Of a stretch of DNA of 35,956 nt, positions 16,357 to 26,059 are shown one piece after another. Each line of letters begins with the position of its first letter. Position 1 is the stretch's first letter. The notes under the pieces were generated by a model. It made no database searches. It was given only the letters and a program-made list of their open reading frames with translations, and had not been told where the DNA came from. Made by a program: the position numbers and the translations under genes. Source of the stretch: Frankia canadensis (GTDB taxonomy: Bacteria > Actinomycetota > Actinomycetes > Frankiales > Frankiaceae); contig NZ_FZMO01000479.1 in assembly GCF_900197875.1 (NCBI RefSeq), forward strand, positions 1 to 35,956, in the 5' to 3' direction.

Positions 16357-16804
16357 ATGACGACGAGTCTGACCGCCAACTCGTTCGACGTTCTGCTGGT
16401 CGAGGACGACCCGGGGGACGTCCTGATGACCCGCGAGGCGTTCGCCGACGACCGGATCGCCGCCGACCTGCACGTCGTGAACGACGGCATCGAGGCGCTG
16501 GCCTTCCTGCGCCGGGAGGCGCCGTACACCGACGCGCCGCAGGCGAACCTGGTGCTGCTTGACCTCAACCTGCCGCGACGCAACGGCATCGAGGTGCTCG
16601 CCGAGATCAAGGGGGGACGAGCGACTGCGCCGGATCCCGGTGGTGGTGCTGACCACCTCCGACGCGGCCGAGGACATCGAGCGCAGCTACCAGCTGCACG
16701 CCAACGCCTATGTCACCAAGGCGGTGGACTTCGATCGTTTCGTCGACGACGTGCGGTCCATCGACGACTTCTTCGTCACGGTCGTGCGGCTGCCGGGGCA
16801 CTGA
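16357..16804 (+). pseudogene. CheY/Rcp1-like response regulator with a +1 frameshift
   Basis: A single-domain receiver protein. Frame 1 encodes VLLVEDDPGDVLMTREAF (acidic Asp17/Asp18), the phospho-acceptor Asp69 in LVLLDLNLPRRNGIEVL, and ends its similarity at IKG. The remainder, DERLRRIPVVVLTTSDAAED through YVTKAVDFDRFVDDV with the conserved Thr and Lys, continues in the next frame to the stop at 16802-16804. The break is a run of six G at 16611-16616; five G would restore a 148-residue receiver of normal length. Either a sequencing slip, a recent mutation or slippage during expression is possible. Without correction the protein stops at 16893. The 3' end overlaps the convergent methyltransferase gene. 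Confidence 0.85.
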
Positions 16805-17543
16805 CCGGGCCCGACTCGCCCGACTCGCCCGGCTGGCCCTGCCGGCCCGCTCGTCGCCAGACCAGCGCGATCGTGAACGGGTGGCCGAGGTAGCGACCCC
16901 AGCTGGGCTTGACGGCGAGCCAGGTGTCGTCAATCACATTCTCCCGCATCTCCGCGAGCGACCATCCGGTCGCCAGTCCCGCCGCGACCTGGTCGCTGAC
17001 CAGGTGGACGTGGGTGGTGATCGCCCTCGGGGCGCCGGTGCGATCGTCGTAGTGCGTCGGCATCCCGGACGTCATGATGAAGTGCGGGTGGAATCCGACC
17101 AGGACGAACAGACCGTCCGGCCGGGTGAGTCGGGCCGCCTCCGCGTAGAGCGGGGTGAGTTCGGGGAGATGCTCGTCCATCAGGCAGGACACGGCCAGGT
17201 CGTACCCGGCGGCGGGCAGCCCGGTGGCTGTCGCGTCGGCTTCGAGCAGCTGGTCGTGGACGCCGCGGCGGCGCGCCAGCGCGAGCATCCGCGGGGTCAG
17301 GTCGACTCCGTCGAGGGCTGCGACGCCGCGGGCCCGCAGCCAGGAGCCGGTGCGGCCGGTCCCGCAGCCGAGGTCCACCGCTCGTCGAGCCTGGTCCCAG
17401 GCCGGCACGGCCAGCTGGGCGAGCAGCCCGAGATCCATGACGTCCTCAACGGTCTGCTCGTACGTGTCCGACCATTCGCCGTAGCCGGTCCGGACGTCCA
17501 CGGACGGGTACCCGCGCCGGTCGTACTGGGAGAAAGCGGGCAT
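16776..17543 (-). CDS. Class I SAM-dependent methyltransferase
   Basis: A 255-residue methyltransferase of the Rossmann type. Motif I is VDLGCGTGRTG (residues 56-66), followed by an acidic end of beta 2 in LDGVDLTPRMLALAR and the motif IV region YDLAVSCLMDEHLPEL. It resembles UbiE/TehB-like enzymes for small molecules; the substrate is unknown. The end has a Gly/Ser/Glu-Pro tail that overlaps the 3' end of the response-regulator gene by 29 bases. ATG 17543 is chosen; a GTG at 17582 is in frame. Neither has a clear Shine-Dalgarno. The conserved part is complete. Confidence 0.85.
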   Translation of the reverse strand: MPAFSQYDRRGYPSVDVRTGYGEWSDTYEQTVEDVMDLGLLAQLAVPAWDQARRAVDLGCGTGRTGSWLRARGVAALDGVDLTPRMLALARRRGVHDQLLEADATATGLPAAGYDLAVSCLMDEHLPELTPLYAEAARLTRPDGLFVLVGFHPHFIMTSGMPTHYDDRTGAPRAITTHVHLVSDQVAAGLATGWSLAEMRENVIDDTWLAVKPSWGRYLGHPFTIALVWRRAGRQGQPGESGESGPVSAPAAARP

Positions 17544-17584
17544 CGGTGCAGTATCGCCACCGCAGGGCCCGCCCCTCAACACGA

Positions 17585-17622
17585 TTTCGGCGCGTGACCC
17601 ACTGCGGGGCCACGCGCCGAAA
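17585..17622. terminator. Perfect 12-bp hairpin after the cold-shock gene
   Basis: TTTCGGCGCGTG (17585-17596) and CACGCGCCGAAA (17611-17622) pair perfectly around a 14-base loop. On the - strand it lies 34 bases beyond the cold-shock protein stop and upstream of the methyltransferase, so it probably terminates the cold-shock transcript. Confidence 0.75.
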
Positions 17623-17655
17623 CGCGAAGCTGAGGTTACAAAGTGGTGTGAACGG

Positions 17656-17859
17656 TCAGGCGATCGTCACGTTGTCCGCCTGCGGTCCCTTCTGGCCCTG
17701 CACGATCTCGAACTGGACGCTCTGGCCCTCGTCCAGGGACTTGTAGCCGTCCGCCACGATCGAGGAGTAGTGGACGAACACGTCCGGGCCGCCACCGTCG
17801 ACGGAGATGAATCCGAAGCCCTTCTCCGCGTTGAACCACTTGACGGTACCCTGCGCCAC
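17656..17859 (-). CDS. Cold-shock protein, CspA family
   Basis: A 67-residue single cold-shock domain that binds single-stranded RNA/DNA. RNP1 is visible as KGFGFI and RNP2 as VFVHYSSI; the start [17 protein letters not shown] is the family hallmark. Translation begins at GTG 17859, eight bases after AAGGAG on the - strand, and not at the far upstream in-frame ATG. Full length for the family. It is monocistronic, with a hairpin terminator behind it and a structured leader in front. Confidence 0.96.
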   Translation of the reverse strand: MAQGTVKWFNAEKGFGFISVDGGGPDVFVHYSSIVADGYKSLDEGQSVQFEIVQGQKGPQADNVTIA

Positions 17860-17943
17860 GATACTTTCTCCTTGCCGCGCTCCCGGTAGGCGTCCTTCGC
17901 ATACCGGCTTCGCACCAGGCCCCGACGGGGTGCCGTGGCCTGG
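17860..17943 (-). promoter_or_regulatory. Structured leader of the cold-shock gene
   Basis: Upstream of the cold-shock GTG, CCAGGCC (17915-17921) and GGCCTGG (17937-17943) form a stem, extended internally by ACGG/CCGT. Cold-shock mRNAs commonly have long, temperature-sensitive leaders, so this hairpin is a candidate for such control. The transcription start is not known; the possible promoter lies further upstream near 17965-18000. Confidence 0.4.
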
Positions 17944-18567
17944 TCGTGCCGTTCTCCGCGTTAGGTCACGCACCGAGAAACAAGCAACACCGCAAGCCTA
18001 CCCCGTGGCTGGCGCGACGCGCCGGACCAGCGGTTGTCCGCTTCTGGTCCGGGAGGGCCCGGCGTCCGCCCGGACCGCGGATCACGGGCCGCGGTCGGCT
18101 CGGTTCCGGCGGCCCGGGCACGGCTTCCGCCCTGGTGGGGCGGCCTAACGGCGGTGCCGGGCAGGCGCCGGCGCGGACCCAGCCCCGTGCCGCAGGCCCA
18201 GCTCCGCGCCCCGCATCCGGCGCCACGAGCCCGCCTCGCCGTGTCGCGTGGTCCGCCCGCCGCGCTTCTCTGATGAGAGATCGTGTTCCGCGGAACCCCC
18301 GGACGCCGCGGCGGCGCTCGCGCCCGTGATCATTGCTGGTGTGTGTCGCCGCGGGGGTTGGCTGGCTGGCAGGGACAAGCGGTCGGGGCCGACCCGTGCG
18401 TGGCCGGCCGGGCGGGCGTGTGCGTGTGGCGTGGCCGGGCGGGCCCGCGTGACAGGCCGGGGACGCGTGACCTGGGTCGGGATGTTCATGTGGTGGGCCG
18501 TGTGTTAGCTGCGGCAGGGCGGGGATGAGCGCCCCTGACCGGAACACGTGTCGAGACGGGAGGAAAC
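17944..18567. other. Gene-free interval between csp and SRPBCC gene
   Basis: About 620 bases, divergent between the cold-shock gene (- strand) and the next gene (+ strand). Open frames on both strands give Arg/Ala/Pro-rich products with no family resemblance. The part at 18330-18520 is rich in GTG/GGC/GGG and unusually G-heavy on the + strand. I see no repeat array, tRNA or clear hairpin in it. Confidence 0.5.
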
Positions 18568-19218
18568 ATGACGAGCACCGTCCAGGAATCGATCGAGGTC
18601 CACGTCCCGATCCGGACCGCCTACAACCAGTGGACCCAGTTCGAGTCCTTCCCGCAGTTCATGGACGGCGTCGAGACGATCTCGCAGCTCGACGACACCC
18701 ACACCCACTGGAAGGTCAAGGTCGGCGGCCAGGAGCGCGAGTTCGACGCGACCATCACCGAACAACTGCCCGACGAGCGGGTGGCGTGGAAGAGCGCCGG
18801 TGGCACGACCCATGCCGGCGTTGTGACCTTCCACCGCCTCGGCGACGACGACACCCGCGTGACGGTGCAGATGGACTGGCAGCCCGAGGGGTTCACCGAG
18901 AAGGCCGGGGCCGCGCTCGGCGCGGACGACCGTCGGGTCAAGGCCGACCTGCGCCGCTTCAAGGCGTTCATCGAGCGCCGCCAGTCCGAGACCGGCTCCT
19001 GGCGCGGTGAGGTGCCCCGCCCCGACGCCGCGGGCACGTCGTCCGGCGCGCCGGGCTACGGCGAAGGCGCGGGCCAGCCCGGCCAGGGCGCGGGCCGGCC
19101 CGGCTATGGATCGGGTGCCGGCGAGCCGGGATACGGTTCGCCGTCCGGCCAGGGGTACGGCAGCCCGTCCGCTGCGCCCGACCCGCCCACTCCGGGCCGC
19201 CCGGCGGGTGGTTGGTGA
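18568..19218 (+). CDS. SRPBCC/START-like protein with Gly-Tyr-Pro tail
   Basis: The first about 145 residues form a START/Bet v1-like (SRPBCC, polyketide cyclase/dehydrase) domain: VQESIEVHVPIRTAYNQW, FESFPQFMDGVETISQLDD and FHRLGDDDTRVTVQMDWQP. Such domains bind hydrophobic ligands; those with this layout are common in actinobacteria and are mostly uncharacterised. Residues about 150-216 are a repetitive tail rich in Gly, Tyr, Pro and Ser (units such as PGYGSGAGEPGYGSP), probably disordered. GGGAGGA precedes ATG 18568 at proper distance. The gene stands alone between two intergenic stretches. Confidence 0.85.
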   Translation: MTSTVQESIEVHVPIRTAYNQWTQFESFPQFMDGVETISQLDDTHTHWKVKVGGQEREFDATITEQLPDERVAWKSAGGTTHAGVVTFHRLGDDDTRVTVQMDWQPEGFTEKAGAALGADDRRVKADLRRFKAFIERRQSETGSWRGEVPRPDAAGTSSGAPGYGEGAGQPGQGAGRPGYGSGAGEPGYGSPSGQGYGSPSAAPDPPTPGRPAGGW

Positions 19219-19414
19219 GCACCTCCGCGCCCGCAGGACAGCGGCGGCCGTCCCGTGGCCGGCTCGGACGCGTCCGGGCAGGTCACGGCGGCCCGCCGCG
19301 CGGGAAGGCGTGACGGCGAGGTAACAACCCCTGCCACGGCATCCGTGGCTGCCTCCGGCCGGCATAGGTTTCGGTGCACCGACCGTGCCGCGCCGCGAGG
19401 AGGACCCACCACCC

Positions 19415-20428
19415 ATGCCGGATCTGCCCATGCGGGACGTGCCCAGGCGGGATCTGCGCTCCCTGCCCAAGGGACATCTGCACCTGCACTTCGAGCTGTC
19501 GATGCGGCCCGCGACGCTGGCCGACCTGGCCGCCGACGCGGGGATCCCGACCCCGCGGACGACGGGTTTCAGCGAGTTCGGCGGGTTCAGCGAGGTGATC
19601 GGCGGGATCCTGCCGGTCTTCCGCCGGCCCGCCGACTTCGAGCGCCTCGTCGACGAGATGGTCGAGGACGCGGCGGCTGAGGGCGTCGTCTACGTCGAGC
19701 CCAGTTTCTGGCCGTACGCGCATCTCGGCGTGTTCGGCAGCGCGGAGGCGGCCTGGGAGACGGTGCTGGCCCGGTCGGAGGAGGCAGGCGCCCGGCACGG
19801 CGTGACCGTCCGGTGGATGGCCGCGGTGGACCGCGTCTTCGACTCGTCCGAGGCCGCCGTGGACGTGGCCCGCCTGGCGCTGCGCTTCGCTGACGGCGGG
19901 GTGGTCGGCCTCGGGCTGCACAACGACGAGAACGGCTGGCCGCCGGAGCCGTTCGAGGCGGCATTCCGGCTGGCCGTCGACGGCGGACTGCTGTCGACCC
20001 CGCACGCCGGCGAGCTCGACGGGCCGGCGTCCGTGCGCGGCGCGATCGAGGCCCTGAACGCCGACCGACTCCAGCACGGCATCCGCGCGATCGAGGACCC
20101 GGCGCTCGTCGACGTCCTGCTCGAGCGCGGCACCTGCCTGGACGTGTGCCCGACGTCGAACCTGCTGCTGTCGGTCGTGCCGCGCCTCGCCGACCATCCG
20201 CTGCCGGCGCTGCTGCGGGCCGGGGTGAACTGCTCGATCAACGCCGACGACCCGCTGCTGTTCGGGCCCACCTGCCTGGAGGAGTACGAGCTGTGCCGGG
20301 CCGAGCTCGGCCTGTCGGACGAGGACCTGGCCGCCTGCGCCCGCAGCTCGGTGCGGGCCGGCGCCCTGCCCGCGTCCGTGCGTGACAACGCCCTCGCCGG
20401 CATCGACGCCTGGCTCGGCGCCGGCTGA
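19415..20428 (+). CDS. Adenosine deaminase-like amidohydrolase
   Basis: A zinc-dependent deaminase of the adenosine/AMP deaminase family, expected to turn adenosine (or a relative) into inosine. Of 337 residues, the metal and active-site positions are His23 and His25 (PKGHLHLHFE), His197 and Glu200 (STPHAGE), His221 (LQHGIRAIEDP), and Asp278/Asp279 (SINADDPLLFG). The first motif is unusual: the family normally has HxHLDG, here HLHFE, so substrate preference may differ. ATG 19415 follows GGAGGA by ten bases; a GTG at 19385 is in frame. Its stop overlaps the glycerate kinase start (TGATG). Confidence 0.85.
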   Translation: MPDLPMRDVPRRDLRSLPKGHLHLHFELSMRPATLADLAADAGIPTPRTTGFSEFGGFSEVIGGILPVFRRPADFERLVDEMVEDAAAEGVVYVEPSFWPYAHLGVFGSAEAAWETVLARSEEAGARHGVTVRWMAAVDRVFDSSEAAVDVARLALRFADGGVVGLGLHNDENGWPPEPFEAAFRLAVDGGLLSTPHAGELDGPASVRGAIEALNADRLQHGIRAIEDPALVDVLLERGTCLDVCPTSNLLLSVVPRLADHPLPALLRAGVNCSINADDPLLFGPTCLEEYELCRAELGLSDEDLAACARSSVRAGALPASVRDNALAGIDAWLGAG

Positions 20429-21522
20429 TGCGCCGGCGGGTCGTGATCGCGCCCGACTCGTTCAAGGGCTCGGCGAGCGCGACGCGGGTCGCCGCCGCAC
20501 TGGCGGACGGCTGGCGGTCGCGGCGACCCGACGACGAGATCGTCATCCTGCCGGTCGCCGACGGCGGGGAGGGCACCCTCGACGTCTTCGCCGCCGCCGT
20601 GCCCGGGGCTCGACGGCGGCCCCTGCGGGTGACCGGTCCAGACGGGCGGGGCCACGACGGCGAGTGGCTCGCGCTGCCGGGCGGCGTCGCCGTCGTCGAA
20701 CTGGCGCGGGTGAGCGGGCTGCCGCTGATGCGGGCGCTGGACCCGCTCGGAGCCCAGACCACGGGCGTCGGGCAGGCGCTGGCCGCCGCACTCGCCGACG
20801 GTGCCCGGGAGATCCTGGTCGCGCTCGGTGGTTCGGCGTCGACAGACGGCGCCGCCGGCGCCCTGGCGGCGCTGGGCGCCCGGTTCCTCGACGCCCGTGG
20901 GGCGTCCCTGCGGCCCGGCGGCGGTGCGCTGGCCGAGCTGGCGGCGGTCGACCTCGCCGGGCTGGCGCCGGCGCCGGCCGGGGGTGTGCGCTGCCTCGTC
21001 GACGTCGACACCCCCCTGCTGGGCCAGGCCGGTGCCGCGGCCGTGTTCGGTCCGCAGAAGGGCGCGAGTCCGGCCGACATCGCCCGGCTGGACCTGGGGC
21101 TGCGCCGCCTGGCCGGGCTGCTCGCCGGCACGCCCGAAGCGCCGGGCGCGGGTGCGGCGGGGGGCACCGCGTACGGGCTCGCCGCGGCCTGGGGCGCCAC
21201 GCTGGTCCCCGGCGTGCCGGCGATCGCCGAGGTCGCGGGCCTGCCGGCGGCGCTGGCCGGCGCGGACTGGCTGGTCACCGGCGAGGGCCGCTTCGACCGG
21301 ACGTCGCTGACCGGGAAGGTCGTCGGCGGCGTGGTCGCCCTTGCCCGGGGTGCGGGCGTGCCGGTCCTCGTCGCCGCGGGTCAGATCGACGCCCCCGAAC
21401 CGGACGGGGTCGTCGCCGCGGTCGCCCTGGCAGCGCTCGCCGGCGGCACGGCGCCGGCGATGGCCGAGCCGACCCGATGGCTGCGCGCGGCGGGTGCCCG
21501 GCTCGCGGCGGACGCGGCCTGA
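20428..21522 (+). CDS. glxK: Glycerate kinase (GlxK/GckA family)
   Basis: Phosphorylates D-glycerate to a phosphoglycerate, linking glyoxylate or serine breakdown to central metabolism. The 364-residue product begins VVIAPDSFKGSASATRVAAA and has the family motifs PVADGGEGTLDVF, ALGGSASTDGAAGALAALGA, VFGPQKGASP and the late TGEGRFDRTSLTGKVVGGV. Length is normal for the family. The start overlaps the deaminase stop, so the two genes are likely co-translated although their reactions are not obviously connected. The gene is convergent with the amidase gene four bases away. Confidence 0.92.
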   Translation: MRRRVVIAPDSFKGSASATRVAAALADGWRSRRPDDEIVILPVADGGEGTLDVFAAAVPGARRRPLRVTGPDGRGHDGEWLALPGGVAVVELARVSGLPLMRALDPLGAQTTGVGQALAAALADGAREILVALGGSASTDGAAGALAALGARFLDARGASLRPGGGALAELAAVDLAGLAPAPAGGVRCLVDVDTPLLGQAGAAAVFGPQKGASPADIARLDLGLRRLAGLLAGTPEAPGAGAAGGTAYGLAAAWGATLVPGVPAIAEVAGLPAALAGADWLVTGEGRFDRTSLTGKVVGGVVALARGAGVPVLVAAGQIDAPEPDGVVAAVALAALAGGTAPAMAEPTRWLRAAGARLAADAA

Positions 21523-21526
21523 GGCC

Positions 21527-22324
21527 TCAGACCGTGCGCTTCATCCCGGTCAGGATCCAGCCGGCCTTCTTCCAGGTGGTGGGCCCGCAGATGCCGTCAT
21601 CCGGGATCCGGCCGAACCACGGCGAGGCGTAGCGCTGCAGCGACGCCACCCGCGCGGTGGTGCGCGGCCCGTAGGCCCCGTCGGGGGTGATCCGGTTCGG
21701 GTCGCCGACCGGCGCCTCGTGGTTGAAGATGATGTTCAGCGCGTTCTGCAGCTCCACCACGTCGGCGCCGGTCGCGCCCTCACGCAGGGTCGGCCGGCCG
21801 GCATAGCGCTCCCGCGGGTCCAGGGGAGTGGCCGACGTGCCCAGGGCCAGTGCCAGGATGTCGCGGCGGCGGTTCGCGCGAATGTCACCCGGGCAGCTGT
21901 GCCCACCCCACGCGGCGCCGCCCATGCGATGGGTCCCGAGCCCGTAGCCGTCCGGCGAATCGGTGATCTCGCCTTTCCAGCCGAACTGCTGCATGCCCCA
22001 GCGATACAGCTCCGCGAGGCGGGTCACCTGTATGGGGGTGTAGTCCTCGGTTTCGTATCCTTCGCATTCGCAGGAAATCCAGTAGGGATTTCCGGCGGCC
22101 TGGGCCCAGGCCCGCTGGTCGAAGGGAACGTACTGTTCGAAGTCGCCCGTCCGCGACAGCCACAGGTGTGAGCTGACCTGGCTGGCGGCGTTGTCGAACC
22201 AGCCGAACAGGGATCCGGTGCCCACCTGGACGTGCGCGACGAGGCCACGGGTGGGCTGGATCATCGATCCGGACGTGTTGCGCACCGGCCGCAGTCGGGC
22301 CGGCGGGTAGAGGGTCGCGGCCAT
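21527..22324 (-). CDS. N-acetylmuramoyl-L-alanine amidase with peptidoglycan-binding domain
   Basis: Peptidoglycan hydrolase or lysin of 265 residues. The first part (about 20-160) is an amidase_2-like (T7 lysozyme/PGRP) domain with likely zinc ligands His31 (LVAHVQVG), His132 (GLGTHRMGG) and Cys144 (GGHSCPGD). Residues about 178-255 form a PG_binding_1 domain with LREGATGADVVELQNALN and DGAYGPRTTARVASLQ. No signal peptide is visible, so export is unclear; phage-like or spore-related use is possible. ATG 22324 is preceded on the - strand by GGAGG and AAGG. Parts of the gene (22040-22110) are less GC-rich than the surroundings, which may hint at acquisition. Confidence 0.87.
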   Translation of the reverse strand: MAATLYPPARLRPVRNTSGSMIQPTRGLVAHVQVGTGSLFGWFDNAASQVSSHLWLSRTGDFEQYVPFDQRAWAQAAGNPYWISCECEGYETEDYTPIQVTRLAELYRWGMQQFGWKGEITDSPDGYGLGTHRMGGAAWGGHSCPGDIRANRRRDILALALGTSATPLDPRERYAGRPTLREGATGADVVELQNALNIIFNHEAPVGDPNRITPDGAYGPRTTARVASLQRYASPWFGRIPDDGICGPTTWKKAGWILTGMKRTV

Positions 22325-22619
22325 CCTTAGTGGACCTCCGGTGCGCATGCGTCGTCACGCCAGGTCATCGGCGGGAAATTCACGATGGCAGATTGCTTCC
22401 TCTTCGCACGGATGTGGTCGCATTGGCGGGTACTGGCCTGCTTTCTACCCCGGCCTTGGGGGCAGCGACCATGCCGGGTCCGCCGATGTCCGCATCTGTC
22501 CGGTGGGATGCCCGGCGCCGGTGACGGCGCGGACCCGCCTCGGGGGATCCGCGCGGGCACCCGCTCCCGGGTGTGGCGGATCTGTTTCGGAGGGCCACGT
22601 CGGCCTAGACTGCCGGCCT

Positions 22620-23219
22620 ATGTCCGTAGTCCAACCGTGGCCCGCTGGAAGGTCCGGTGTGGGCCCGGTGGCGCTCGAGGTCGCGCGGGCCGTGGCCGGC
22701 GGCCCGCCGGCCACGGCCCGCGCGCTGCGGCACGCCGTGTTCGTCCGTCACATCTGGATGCGACGCGAGCTGCTGCCAGGGTTGCGGGCGGCGCGCGACC
22801 GCGACGCCGCGACGCTGCGGGAGCTGATGGACTCGGCCGCCGGCGAGTGCCCGGGTCACGGGCTGGCCGCCGAACGGCCGGCCTGGCCGGCGGGGGAGTC
22901 CCCGCTGGGTGGCCTGGCCTCGGCCCGCTCCGCCGGTGCCGGTGAGCCGGCGCGCCGGCTGTGGGAGCTGAGCACCACGCTGGTGCGCCGGGTCGAGCGC
23001 GAGGCCGCCGGCTGGGGAGCGGCCGAGCTGGGGCTGTGGACGGATACCCGCCTCGCCGGCGCGGACCGGCTCCTCCGCCGGCTCGGGTATGCGGCGACCG
23101 GGCGGTCGCGTGACCTGCGCGAGTTCTCCGCGGCGACGGAAATCGAGTTTCGCCGTGCACTGTCGGTGGCGGCGGTGCCGCGGCGTGCGGCGGACGGACT
23201 AATCGGCCGGATCGGATGA
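22620..23219 (+). CDS. Unrecognised protein, faint GNAT-like C-terminus
   Basis: A 199-residue protein of unknown function. It has an Ala/Arg-rich helical region (about 15-75) containing RHAVFVRHIWMRRELLPGLR, a Gly/Pro-rich loop, then LGLWTDTRLAGADRLLRRLGY. The last part, LLRRLGYAATGRSRDL followed by EIEFRRAL, resembles the end of GNAT acetyltransferases, but the acetyl-CoA motif (R/Q-x-x-G-x-G/A) is not evident. No good Shine-Dalgarno precedes ATG 22620. The 295 bases before it, shared with the divergent amidase gene, hold no other gene I can support. Confidence 0.5.
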   Translation: MSVVQPWPAGRSGVGPVALEVARAVAGGPPATARALRHAVFVRHIWMRRELLPGLRAARDRDAATLRELMDSAAGECPGHGLAAERPAWPAGESPLGGLASARSAGAGEPARRLWELSTTLVRRVEREAAGWGAAELGLWTDTRLAGADRLLRRLGYAATGRSRDLREFSAATEIEFRRALSVAAVPRRAADGLIGRIG

Positions 23220-23463
23220 ATCGCCCAGCCCGGCTGATCCGGGCCGCGCTATCGCGGCGGAACGCCTGGATCCGATGTCATGACCACGATGGCTCCGATC
23301 CGCACGCCAAGACCCAACGCGTGCGCAACTGTCGCTATCCTGGCCACCGGTTGCTGTTCTATCTACGGGAATCCCGAACCAGAAGGTGGAACGGGTGTTC
23401 CGATCCCGGGCGGGCCGCTTCGTCGATGGTCGTTCCGTGGCGGGTTCAAGAAGGAGGCATTCA

Positions 23464-24246
23464 ATGCCGTGTGCCGCATCGTCGGGACGGGGGGACGGGC
23501 GGTTGCCGTCGCCTCCGCCCGCACAGTCGACGGATCCGATCGGCCGCCCCGGCCCCTCGCCCCGCCGTCCCCGTGGATTCGCCCGGGCGCTCCCGCGCTC
23601 CCGGCGCCTTCGCTCCTCGCTCGTCGCGGCCGGCGCCACGGTCGCGCTGACCGGCGCGTTCGCGGTCGCCGGCGCGGGGACCGCGCAGGCCGGCGGGGCC
23701 ACCTGGGCGAGCTGCCCGAGTAACCAGACCACCAACGTCAGCGTCCTACCGGGACCGGGCGAGCCGGGCGGGCAGACGCTGGTGCACGCCGGCTTCTACG
23801 CGCACATCGGGTCGTTCTGGCCGCCGTCCACGGACATCCTGTGCCGCACCCAGGCCGGTCGCGGGCCGGCGGCCGGTCAGCCGAAGCTCAAGGTCCTGCA
23901 CCAGGGCTGCGCGGACGGCCTGGTGACCTTCGGCGTGCCGCGGCCCACCGCGGGCGGCACCGGCGTGGGCGGGCCCCCCGTCACCTGGGGCACGTTCCTG
24001 CCGGAGGGCTGGTACGACCTGCCCACCGGCGACGACGATCCGAACTGGACGGCGCTGTGCTGGTCGCCGACCCGGCGCCCGCACCTGACGCCGCCGGCCG
24101 CCCCGGCACCCGCCGCACCCGCGGCCGCCACGGCGGCGTCCTCCGCCCAGGCCGCTGCGGCCTCGGCGTCTCCCGCCCCGGCATCTCCCGCGTCGGCGGG
24201 TGTTCCGGCCTCCGCGAGCGTCCCGGTGCCCGCTGCCGGGCACTGA
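23464..24246 (+). CDS. Secreted protein of unknown function
   Basis: A 260-residue exported protein. AGGAGG at 23452-23457 sits six bases before ATG 23464. A long, Arg/Pro-rich n-region (residues 1-50) precedes a hydrophobic core (about 51-72) and a cleavage site after AQA (74-76). The mature part has four cysteines (near WASCPSNQTT, DILCRTQAG, LHQGCADG and TALCWSP), which could form two disulfides, and ends in an Ala/Pro/Ser-rich tail of about 60 residues. No family is recognised. The stop codon lies in the first unit of a 19-bp tandem repeat and a perfect hairpin follows. The 244 bases before it hold only shadow frames. Confidence 0.75.
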   Translation: MPCAASSGRGDGRLPSPPPAQSTDPIGRPGPSPRRPRGFARALPRSRRLRSSLVAAGATVALTGAFAVAGAGTAQAGGATWASCPSNQTTNVSVLPGPGEPGGQTLVHAGFYAHIGSFWPPSTDILCRTQAGRGPAAGQPKLKVLHQGCADGLVTFGVPRPTAGGTGVGGPPVTWGTFLPEGWYDLPTGDDDPNWTALCWSPTRRPHLTPPAAPAPAAPAAATAASSAQAAAASASPAPASPASAGVPASASVPVPAAGH

Positions 24247-24346
24247 CACCGTCGCTGGGCACTGACGCGGTCGCTGGGCACTGACACCGTCGCTGGGCAC
24301 TGACACCGTCGCTGGGCGTTGACGCGGTCGCTGGGCGTTGACGCGG
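24243..24346 (+). repeat. 19-bp tandem repeat, five units plus a partial
   Basis: Units at 24243-24261, 24262-24280, 24281-24299, 24300-24318 and 24319-24337, then a 9-base partial to 24346. The unit is YTGACRCSGTCGCTGGGCR, with two correlated variants (ACACC or ACGCG). The first unit contains the stop codon of the secreted protein. Nineteen is not a multiple of three, so this is non-coding. Confidence 0.92.
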
Positions 24347-24384
24347 CCTGCGCACCGAGCCGCCGGCGAACTGACGCGGACAGC

Positions 24385-24422
24385 ACACCGCCCCCGGACG
24401 CGACGACGACCGGGGGCGGTGT
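24385..24422 (+). terminator. Perfect 13-bp hairpin after the secreted-protein gene
   Basis: ACACCGCCCCCGG (24385-24397) pairs with CCGGGGGCGGTGT (24410-24422) around a 12-base loop. It lies 138 bases beyond the stop, after the 19-bp repeat, and probably ends that transcript. Confidence 0.75.
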
Positions 24423-24495
24423 CGGCCTCGATCAGAAGGCCGAGGATGGGGCGGACTTCCCGTGAATGGGAAACGCGTGCGGGGGGAGAACGGCG

Positions 24496-24550
24496 CCGTG
24501 TCGCGAACTCCGCGTGTCGTGTCCGTTCTGTCACCCTGTTCGCGACACGG
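24496..24550. repeat. Perfect 13-bp inverted repeat
   Basis: CCGTGTCGCGAAC (24496-24508) and GTTCGCGACACGG (24538-24550) are perfectly inverted with 29 bases between. It lies between the end of the secreted-protein unit and the end of ahcY, in a 376-base interval (24247-24622) without a gene. It could be a second terminator or a protein-binding dyad. Confidence 0.7.
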
Positions 24551-24582
24551 GCCGCCGTGACGCTGCCATCACGCTGCCGTTG

Positions 24583-24599
24583 CCCGCCGCGGCGGCGGG
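24583..24599 (-). terminator. Short GC hairpin after ahcY
   Basis: CCCGCCGC (24583-24590) and GCGGCGGG (24592-24599) are inverted around one base, so only the outer pairs can form a real stem. On the - strand it lies 24 bases after the ahcY stop, where a terminator would be expected. The inverted repeat at 24496-24550 is an alternative. Confidence 0.4.
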
Positions 24600-24622
24600 A
24601 AGATCACGGGTCGCGGCGTGGC

Positions 24623-26059
<1,437 letters not shown>

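Noticed and set aside
24243-24346. Possible CRISPR or iteron array in the 19-bp repeat
   Set aside because: Units are contiguous without spacers, and no replication or cas gene is adjacent.
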